Of a DNA stretch of 5,095 bases, positions 1 through 4,896 are shown piece after piece (the first letter of the stretch is position 1; the number at the start of each line of letters is the position of its first letter). The stretch is from Thermoleophilaceae bacterium (GTDB lineage Bacteria; Actinomycetota; Thermoleophilia; Solirubrobacterales; Thermoleophilaceae). The position numbers and the translations under genes were made by a program. The stretch covers positions 1-5,095 of the forward strand of contig JACCUO010000191.1 of assembly GCA_013811765.1 (NCBI GenBank), given 5' to 3'. The notes beneath the pieces were generated by a model. It made no database searches and was not told where the DNA came from. It saw only the letters and a list, made by a program, of their open reading frames with translations.

Positions 1-827
1 ACCAGTCGATGCTCGTGGCGGCGAAGGTGGATGCCGACAATCCCCACCGCGCGGCGAAGATCGTGAACAGCCATCCGGGTGTCTCACACAACTATCTGCG
101 CAACCACGACTTCAACATGTGGTTCACCCTGGCCACCGAGCCCGGCTCGAAGCTCGGGCTGCAAGGCACCCTGGAGGTTCTGCAGGAGCTCACGGGAGCG
201 GAGTCCGTGCGCCAGCTGCCCACCCTCAAGCTGTTCAAGATCAGGATGGACCTCGAGATGGAGAAGGGCACGAAGGACCTGGCCGCCGCGGGTGTGGCCC
301 AGGACCCGATGGAGCCCGACCCGATCGAGCTGTCCGAGCTCGACATCGCGGTCATCCGCACTCTCCAGGGAGACATGCCGGTGATCGGAGAGCCCTACGC
401 TCCGGCGGCAGCCGAGCTGGGCATCTCGCAGGAGGCGCTGCTCGAGCACCTGCGCTCGATGGAGGAGCGCAAGGCGCTGCGCCGCGTGGCGGCCATCCTC
501 TTTCACCGGCGCGCGGGGTTCTCGGCCAACGGGATGGGCGTCTGGAACGTGCCCGAGGAGCGGATCATGGAGATCGCTCCGCTGATGGCCTCCTTCCGCG
601 GGATCTCGCACTGTTACCAGCGCCCTACCTACGAGGACTGGCCCTACTCCGTGTTCACGATGGCCCACGGCCGCTCGAAGGAGGAGTGCGACGCGATCCT
701 CGACTCGATCGCCGAGGAGTCCGGCATCGAGGACCGCCGTACCCTCTACTCCTCTACCGAGTTCAAGAAGACCCGCTTGCTCTATTTCACCGACGCACAC
801 CGGTGCTGGGAGGCAGAGCACGCGTGA
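1..827 (+). CDS. Siroheme decarboxylase, tandem AhbA-AhbB (NirD-NirL-like) fusion, 5'-truncated by window edge
   Basis: Two consecutive Lrp/AsnC-fold units of the siroheme decarboxylase family, which removes two acetate carboxyl groups from siroheme to give 12,18-didecarboxysiroheme, a precursor of heme d1 or of heme b by the alternative (Ahb) route. Residues are numbered from the ATG at 9. Residues 1-90 are an AsnC-like domain with the family motif GVSHNYLR..DFNMWFTL (H27, Y29, R31, W38). Residues 107-165 are a winged-helix unit. Residues 165-255 are a second AsnC-like domain with ISHCYQRPTYEDWPYSVFTM (H201, Y203, W211). The ATG at 9 is unlikely to be the true start: the frame is open to the window edge (Q-S precede the Met), the Met falls on what looks like the first strand of the AsnC domain, and the first unit lacks its winged helix, so about 60 or more residues should lie upstream. 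The stop overlaps the hemL start by 4 bases. Automated annotation may call it an Lrp/AsnC regulator, but the motifs favour the enzyme. Heme d1 versus heme b use cannot be decided here. Confidence 0.85.
   Translation, partial: QSMLVAAKVDADNPHRAAKIVNSHPGVSHNYLRNHDFNMWFTLATEPGSKLGLQGTLEVLQELTGAESVRQLPTLKLFKIRMDLEMEKGTKDLAAAGVAQDPMEPDPIELSELDIAVIRTLQGDMPVIGEPYAPAAAELGISQEALLEHLRSMEERKALRRVAAILFHRRAGFSANGMGVWNVPEERIMEIAPLMASFRGISHCYQRPTYEDWPYSVFTMAHGRSKEECDAILDSIAEESGIEDRRTLYSSTEFKKTRLLYFTDAHRCWEAEHA
808..813 (+). promoter_or_regulatory. Ribosome binding site of hemL
   Basis: GGGAGG lies inside the end of the preceding gene, 10 bases before the GTG at 824. It supports that GTG as the hemL start although the reading frame stays open far upstream. 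Confidence 0.7.
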
Positions 828-2116
828 GCGCGGGCCCTTCATGGGCCCGCTCGCAGGAGCTCTACGCCCGCGCGCTCGACCTCCTGCCGGGCGGCGTGAA
901 CTCGCCGGTCCGCGGGATGGGCGCGATCGGGCGCGACCCGATATTCATTGCCGAGGGCAGCGGGGCAGAGCTGGTGGACGTGGACGGCAACCGCTACGTG
1001 GACTGGATGTGCTCGTGGGGTCCGCTGATCGCCGGGCACGCGCACCCCGCGGTCGTCGAGGCGGTCACGGCCGCCGCCGCTCGCGGAACAAGCTTCGGCG
1101 CGCCGACGGAGGCGGAGGTGGACCTCGCGGCCGAGGTGGTCGACCGGGTCCCGGGTGCCGAGATGGTGCGGCTGGTGAGCTCGGGCACCGAGGCCACGAT
1201 GAGCGCGATCCGGCTGGCGCGGGCGGCCACCGGCCGTGAGAAGCTGCTCAAGTTCACCGGCGCCTACCACGGGCACGTGGATGGACTGCTCGCGCAGGCG
1301 GGCTCGGGACTGGCGACGGCCGGAGTCCCCGCCTCGCCCGGAGTGCCCGCGGCGCAGGCCGCCGCAACCATCCTCGTTCCGTGGAACGACCGCGGTGCGG
1401 TCGAGCGGGCCCTGGCAGAGCACGACGTGGCGGCGATCCTGGCCGAGCCCTATCCGGCCAATATGGGTTTCGTGATGCCCGCGGCGGGCTTCCTCCCCTT
1501 CCTGCGCCGCGAGGCCGACCGCACGGGCGCCCTGCTCGTCTTCGACGAGGTGATCTCGGGCTTCCGGGTCGCGCGGGGGGGAGCCCAGGAGCGCGAAGCC
1601 GTGACGCCGGACCTCACGGTGCTCGGAAAGGTGATCGGAGGCGGCCTGCCGGCAGCGGCGTATGCGGGCCCTCCGGAGCTGATGAACCTGATCGCGCCGG
1701 CCGGAGAGGTCTACCAGGCCGGCACGCTGGCGGGGAACCCGCTCGCCACCGCCGCCGGGCTGGCGACGCTGGAGCTGCTCGACGCCGCGGCCTACGAGCG
1801 GCTCGGTGCCGTCTCGCGGACACTTGCCGAGGGCCTGCACCTGGCGGCGAGGGAGGCCGGCGCCCCCGTGCACGTGGCGTGGACGACGGGGCTGCTGACG
1901 GTGTTCTTCCGCGAGGGGCCGGTCGCCTCCTATGAGGACGCAAGGGCGTGCGAACTCGATCTGCATGGCGCATTCTGCCGCGCGATGCTCGCCCGCGGTT
2001 TCTATCTGCCGCCCTCGCAGTTCGAAGCCTGGTTTCCCTCCCTCGCGCACACAGACGAGCACGTGGAGCGCACCGTCACCGCGGCTCGGGAGGCGCTCGC
2101 CGAGGTCAGCCCGTGA
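824..2116 (+). CDS. hemL: Glutamate-1-semialdehyde 2,1-aminomutase (HemL)
   Basis: PLP enzyme that converts glutamate-1-semialdehyde to 5-aminolevulinate, the committed tetrapyrrole precursor in the C5 pathway; cytosolic. It has 430 residues, the usual family length (about 425-430). Visible motifs in order: LLPGGVNSPVR near the N-terminus, the SWGPLIAGHAHP stretch, SSGTEATMSAIRLAR (from residue 119; phosphate-binding region), YHGH (148-151), FDEVISGFR (from 240, D241 facing the PLP ring nitrogen), LGKVIGGGLP with the Schiff-base lysine K269, YQAGTLAGNPL (from 297), and the C-terminal PPSQFEAWFPSLAH. The frame is open back to 119, but homology begins just after the GTG at 824. That GTG has a GGGAGG site and overlaps the stop of the upstream siroheme decarboxylase gene (GTGA). 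The downstream gene starts in the same overlapping way, so the three genes are probably one transcript. The relative PatA/ornithine-type aminotransferases are less likely given the HemL-specific motifs. Confidence 0.97.
   Translation: MSAGPSWARSQELYARALDLLPGGVNSPVRGMGAIGRDPIFIAEGSGAELVDVDGNRYVDWMCSWGPLIAGHAHPAVVEAVTAAAARGTSFGAPTEAEVDLAAEVVDRVPGAEMVRLVSSGTEATMSAIRLARAATGREKLLKFTGAYHGHVDGLLAQAGSGLATAGVPASPGVPAAQAAATILVPWNDRGAVERALAEHDVAAILAEPYPANMGFVMPAAGFLPFLRREADRTGALLVFDEVISGFRVARGGAQEREAVTPDLTVLGKVIGGGLPAAAYAGPPELMNLIAPAGEVYQAGTLAGNPLATAAGLATLELLDAAAYERLGAVSRTLAEGLHLAAREAGAPVHVAWTTGLLTVFFREGPVASYEDARACELDLHGAFCRAMLARGFYLPPSQFEAWFPSLAHTDEHVERTVTAAREALAEVSP
2102..2105 (+). promoter_or_regulatory. 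Ribosome binding site for the 2113 gene
   Basis: GAGG lies 7 bases before the GTG at 2113, within the last codons of hemL. It supports this start over the earlier in-frame ATG at 1948, which would overlap hemL by about 170 bases. Confidence 0.5.
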
Positions 2117-2550
2117 GCGCCCTCGCACAGGTGGTCGAGGCCGTGGAGCCCTCCCTCGCGCGGCACGCGGCCCGCGACCCCGGGCCGGACCGTTTTGCCG
2201 CCGTGGTGGAGGATCCCGATCGGCTCTTCGTCCTGGAGGCGGTCTACGAGGGCTACCTCATGCACTACGGGAACCCGCGGGCGTTCACCGGGATGGACCC
2301 CGACCTGCGGCTGCTGGCGGGCGATGCTCTCTATGCCCTGGGCCTTGCCCGCCTCGCGGAGATCGGGGACATCGCCGCGGTCTGCGAGCTCTCGGATCTG
2401 ATCTCGCTCACGGCAAGGGCCCATGCCGAGGACTGTCCCGAGCTGGCTGAGGCGCTTTGGCTGGCCACTGCCAGGGCCCTGTCCGAAGAGGGGGGACCGG
2501 GGGCACGTGCGGCCTGGCGCGTTCCGCACAGCCCCGAGGCAGGCCGCTGA
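2113..2550 (+). CDS. Uncharacterised 145-aa helical protein, coupled to hemL
   Basis: I do not recognise this protein as a named family. It starts at a GTG overlapping the hemL stop (GTGA), with a GAGG site 7 bases upstream, and encodes 145 residues. It has no signal peptide, membrane segment or cysteine motif (only C91 and C108). Composition (Ala, Leu, Glu, Arg) points to an all-helical soluble protein. The best-defined stretches are YEGYLMHYGNPRAF (45-58), DPDLRLLAGDALYALGLARL (62-81) and a following helix with AVCELSDLISLTARAHAE (89-106). The last 20 or so residues are Gly/Pro/Arg-rich and probably flexible. The LLAGDALYALGLARLAEIGD stretch faintly recalls the helix after the first Asp-rich motif in trans-isoprenyl diphosphate synthases (vLaGDyLyarA). 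No DDxxD motif is present, so catalysis of that kind is not supported. Position suggests a role tied to tetrapyrrole or respiratory cofactor supply. The coding call rests on overlap, codon pattern and ordered composition. Confidence 0.75.
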   Translation: MSALAQVVEAVEPSLARHAARDPGPDRFAAVVEDPDRLFVLEAVYEGYLMHYGNPRAFTGMDPDLRLLAGDALYALGLARLAEIGDIAAVCELSDLISLTARAHAEDCPELAEALWLATARALSEEGGPGARAAWRVPHSPEAGR

Positions 2551-2591
2551 CAGGACGCCCTATGGACGGCTTTGTGACGCCCGTAGCCAAG

Positions 2592-2620
2592 TTGACTCTA
2601 TCCTTCCGGAGGCGTTGAAT
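2592..2620 (+). promoter_or_regulatory. Candidate sigma70-type promoter for the qcrABC operon
   Basis: In the 97-bp gap between the 145-aa protein and the Rieske gene, TTGACT (2592-2597, five of six matches to TTGACA) is followed after exactly 17 bases by TTGAAT (2615-2620, four of six to TATAAT). The region is clearly AT-richer than its surroundings. The predicted transcript start is near 2626-2628, giving a leader of about 20 bases before the GTG at 2648. No strong hairpin terminator was seen between 2551 and 2591, so read-through from hemL may also feed the operon. Confidence 0.5.
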
Positions 2621-2647
2621 ACATGACGTTCCCACGCTAGAGCTCCC

Positions 2648-3313
2648 GTGCCAAGCCAGCCCCCCGATTCCTCCAAGCCCAAGCCCCGCTACACGCTCGA
2701 CGAGGGAGCGCCGGGCGCATTCGAGGGGGAGACGGTCACGAGGCGCAAGTTCATGACGGGCGGTGCCATGGCCATCGGTGGTGTGGCCACCGCTGCGTTC
2801 GGGCTTCCCGCGCTCGGCTTCGCACTCGGCCCGCAGTTCGAGGACGGCACGCCAGACCGCTGGCAGGACATGGGCCCCGAGGGCGAGTTCAGCGTCAGCA
2901 CCTACGTCCCGAAGGTCATGAACCTCGTCGCCGATGCCGGGGAGGCGGGGAAGCACACCGTCTACATCCGCAAGTTCGACCCCAAGCGTGACAGCAAGCG
3001 CAACGCGGACCTTCCCTACGTGGCCATCTCCAACCGCTGTGCCCATCTCGGCTGTCCCGTGCGCTACATCCAGGCATCGAAGCGCTTCGTCTGCCCCTGC
3101 CACGGCGGCGTCTACGAGTTTGAGGGCAAGGTCGCGGGCGGCCCGCCCGTACGGCCGCTCGACCGCTTCTACACCCGGGTGAGGGGGGGCCGGGTCGAGG
3201 TGGGTGAGCGCTTCTCGCTCAACTCGGAGCTCCGCCGCTTTTCGGTCCGCGACCCATCGAACCACCTCGACGGGCCGTGGCAGTACTTGTATCCGTCGAG
3301 GCCCAGCACGTGA
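2648..3313 (+). CDS. qcrA: Rieske iron-sulfur subunit of menaquinol:cytochrome c reductase (QcrA/PetC type)
   Basis: A 221-residue 2Fe-2S protein that takes one electron from menaquinol at the Qo site and passes it to the cytochrome c domain, on the outer face of the membrane. Residues 1-30 are a polar cytoplasmic tail. T-R-R-K-F-M (31-36) is a twin-arginine motif, followed by one membrane anchor at about 38-60, so folded Tat export is expected. The cluster motifs are CAHLGC (131-136) and CPCHGG (149-154): ligands C131, H133, C149 and H152, disulfide C136-C151. The Pro loop GGPP is at 164-167. One membrane segment fits b6f/Bacillus-type Rieske proteins rather than the three-segment actinomycete QcrA. 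The C-terminal tail from about 189, ending near PWQYLYP, goes beyond the Rieske fold. The GTG start is forced by an in-frame TGA at 2624-2626; its ribosome site is weak (AGAG, 2639-2642). It overlaps qcrB by 4 bases. Confidence 0.95.
   Translation: MPSQPPDSSKPKPRYTLDEGAPGAFEGETVTRRKFMTGGAMAIGGVATAAFGLPALGFALGPQFEDGTPDRWQDMGPEGEFSVSTYVPKVMNLVADAGEAGKHTVYIRKFDPKRDSKRNADLPYVAISNRCAHLGCPVRYIQASKRFVCPCHGGVYEFEGKVAGGPPVRPLDRFYTRVRGGRVEVGERFSLNSELRRFSVRDPSNHLDGPWQYLYPSRPST
3298..3301 (+). promoter_or_regulatory. Ribosome binding site deciding the qcrB start
   Basis: GAGG lies 8 bases before the GTG at 3310. No comparable site precedes the alternative GTG at 3277, so the shorter protein with the GTGA overlap is preferred. 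Confidence 0.6.
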
Positions 3314-4137
3314 GCAAGCTGACCCCGCCGCTTCCGAAGTTCCTCCGCCCGGCCCCATCCCGGTCCCATGAGGACGACGGCGCCGGCGAGGGTAACGGCG
3401 GCGAGCCGGGCAGGGCCGGCAAGGTGCGCGAGAGCGCCGCCGAGGGCAGCGCCAACGTCGTCGGCTGGCTCGACGAGCGCAGCGGCATCAGCCCGATCGT
3501 GCGCGCGCAGTTCTACCGCAAGGTGCCGAAGGGGACCAACTGGTTCTACACGCTCGGCTCTGCCACGCTGTTCGCCTTCGTCTCGCAGGCCGTCACGGGC
3601 GTATTCCTGGCTATGTATTACGAGCCGGACACCTCACGTGCGTATGAGTCCGCCGCCCACATCACGAACGAGGTCTTCCTCGGCGAGCTCGTGAGGGGCA
3701 TGCACAGGTGGGGGTCGACGGTGATGATCATCCTGATCTTCCTCCACATGGCGAGGACCTTCGTCTTCGGCGCCTACAAGTACCCCCGCGAGCTCCAGTG
3801 GGTCATCGGCGTGGTGCTGCTCGTGCTGACGCTCGCCATGGGGCTCACCGGCTACCTGCTGCCGTTCGACCAGCGGTCGTTCTGGGCCACCACCGTGGCG
3901 GTCAACCTCAACGCATCCGCGCCCGTCATCGGTCCCTACCTCGCTGACTTCATGCGCGGGGGGGCGGAGTTCGGGGCGGCCAGCCTGGCCCGCTTCTACG
4001 CGTTGCACATGCTGGCGATCCCGGGTCTCATCGCCGCGCTGATCGGTGCCCACCTCTACCTGGTCGCCAAGCTTGGCACCACCGCCCCGCCGTGGCTGAA
4101 GGCCGAGAAGAAGGCGTTGCGCCAGGAAGGCATCTGA
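3310..4137 (+). CDS. qcrB: Cytochrome b6-type subunit of menaquinol:cytochrome c reductase (QcrB)
   Basis: A 275-residue four-helix membrane protein holding the two b hemes that carry electrons across the membrane between the Qo and Qi sites. Heme ligands are visible as H132 and H146 in the second helix (14 apart) and H233 and H248 in the fourth (15 apart); the 15 spacing is the b6f/Firmicutes signature, against 14 in mitochondrial-type cytochrome b. The protein ends after the fourth helix, so cytochrome b is split and the rest lies in the next gene. The conserved amphipathic lead-in starts at about VVGWLDERSGI (50-60), and the Qo-side LTGYLLPFDQRSFW is at 179-192. Two oddities: residues about 14-48 form a Gly/Glu/Arg-rich, probably disordered extension, and the position of the cysteine that binds heme c_n in b6 (FYCLGG) reads FYTLGS here (T81). 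The start is the GTG overlapping the Rieske stop; a GTG at 3277 would add 11 residues but lacks a ribosome site. Confidence 0.96.
   Translation: MSKLTPPLPKFLRPAPSRSHEDDGAGEGNGGEPGRAGKVRESAAEGSANVVGWLDERSGISPIVRAQFYRKVPKGTNWFYTLGSATLFAFVSQAVTGVFLAMYYEPDTSRAYESAAHITNEVFLGELVRGMHRWGSTVMIILIFLHMARTFVFGAYKYPRELQWVIGVVLLVLTLAMGLTGYLLPFDQRSFWATTVAVNLNASAPVIGPYLADFMRGGAEFGAASLARFYALHMLAIPGLIAALIGAHLYLVAKLGTTAPPWLKAEKKALRQEGI
4124..4130 (+). promoter_or_regulatory. Ribosome binding site for qcrC
   Basis: AGGAAGG at the 3' end of qcrB, 10 bases before the TTG at 4141, supports the uncommon TTG start. Confidence 0.6.
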
Positions 4138-4140
4138 CCC

Positions 4141-4869
4141 TTGAACGCCCGGGAGAAGGAGCAGTACCTCCGGGAGTACTCGATCCTGAAGGGACAGGGC
4201 AAGCCCTTCTTCCCCTACGCGGTCGGCAAGGACGGCGCGATGGCGGCGATCACGCTGGGGGTGATCATCGCGATGGCGATCCTGTTCGGCGCCGAGCTCG
4301 GCCCCAAGGCGGATCCCACGACCACCACCTACTCGCCCCGGCCCGAGTGGTACTTCTTCTTCCTCTTCGAGTTGCTGCGGGTGATCAAGCCGCCCGAGCT
4401 GACCTTGATGGCCACGCTCGGCGTCCCGACGATCTGCCTGATCCTGCTCCTGCTGTTGCCGTTCTACGACCGCAGCGCCGAGCGCCATCCGCTCAAGCGC
4501 CCGATCGCGATGATCGGCGCCGTGGCCACGGTGGTCGCGATGGCCTACCTGAGCATCATCGGCGCGCTCGGCGGGCCCCCGAGTGAGATCGAGATCCCGG
4601 TGGCGGCGCAGTACAAGCCGGGCGCGGACGTGACCGCTGCATCGGGCTGCCTCGGCTGCCACAAGATCGGGGAGAACGGGAACACGCTCGGGCCGAACCT
4701 CACCGAGATCGGCGACCGCCTGGGACGCGACGCCATCGCGCGCACGCTTGTGAACCCCACGGCGCCGATGCCCTCCTACCAGGGCCTCAAGCAGGAGAAC
4801 CCCGAGCAGTTCGAGGAGCTCGTCGACTTCATCGCATCTCTCAAGAAGGCTTCGGAGGAGGGCGGGTAG
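4141..4869 (+). CDS. qcrC: Subunit IV-cytochrome c fusion of menaquinol:cytochrome c reductase (QcrC type)
   Basis: A 242-residue protein joining the C-terminal part of cytochrome b to a monoheme cytochrome c, the layout known from Bacillus QcrC. Residues 1-30 are a cytoplasmic lead-in that includes KGQGKPFFPY. Three membrane segments lie at about 34-52, 90-107 and 121-142. The Qo-site motif PEWY is at 68-71, followed by FFFLFELLRVIKPPE. After a short linker (about 145-165) comes a c-type domain with CLGCH (170-174; H174 proximal ligand), a GPNL stretch (184-187) and the likely distal ligand M210 in TAPMPSY. The domain should face outside and take the Rieske electron on to a terminal oxidase or soluble carrier. 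Heme attachment needs a cytochrome c maturation system not seen here. The start is TTG, 3 bases after the qcrB stop, with AGGAAGG upstream; the next in-frame Met (M34) would delete the conserved lead-in. Confidence 0.95.
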   Translation: MNAREKEQYLREYSILKGQGKPFFPYAVGKDGAMAAITLGVIIAMAILFGAELGPKADPTTTTYSPRPEWYFFFLFELLRVIKPPELTLMATLGVPTICLILLLLLPFYDRSAERHPLKRPIAMIGAVATVVAMAYLSIIGALGGPPSEIEIPVAAQYKPGADVTAASGCLGCHKIGENGNTLGPNLTEIGDRLGRDAIARTLVNPTAPMPSYQGLKQENPEQFEELVDFIASLKKASEEGG

Positions 4870-4886
4870 GCACCCGTCAGGCGTGC

Positions 4887-4889
4887 AGG
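4887..4889 (+). promoter_or_regulatory. Weak ribosome binding site for menG
   Basis: AGG lies 7 bases before the GTG at 4897. The alternative in-frame GTG at 4891 is only one base from it, so 4897 is preferred. Confidence 0.35.
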
Positions 4890-4896
4890 TGTGCCC

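Noticed and set aside
119..823. In-frame extension of hemL upstream to 119 (665 aa in total)
   Set aside because: It lies out of frame over the decarboxylase gene, reads as Arg/Gly/Pro/Ala-rich shadow sequence, and HemL homology begins right after the GTG at 824, which has a good ribosome site.
1..827. Lrp/AsnC transcriptional regulator as the function of the first gene
   Set aside because: The fold matches, but both halves carry siroheme decarboxylase motifs (SHNYLR..WFTL, SHCYQRP..DWPY) and the neighbour is hemL; a regulator would normally be a single unit.
839..2128. Long open frame on the minus strand opposite hemL
   Set aside because: Antisense shadow typical of high GC: Arg/His/Gly-rich with no domain motifs, opposite an unambiguous HemL.
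2551..2591. Rho-independent terminator after the 145-aa gene
   Set aside because: No stable GC stem followed by a T-run could be found by eye.
3277..3309. Upstream GTG start for cytochrome b, adding 11 residues
   Set aside because: No ribosome site, overlaps qcrA by 37 bases, whereas 3310 has GAGG 8 bases upstream and the GTGA overlap seen at two other junctions.
2408..3358. Long minus-strand open frame opposite the 145-aa gene and qcrA
   Set aside because: No recognisable motif, crosses two coding genes and the promoter gap; composition is that of a GC shadow.
3634..4662. Long minus-strand open frame opposite qcrB and qcrC
   Set aside because: Low-complexity His/Arg/Glu/Gln composition caused by the reverse complement of membrane-helix codons; no domain.
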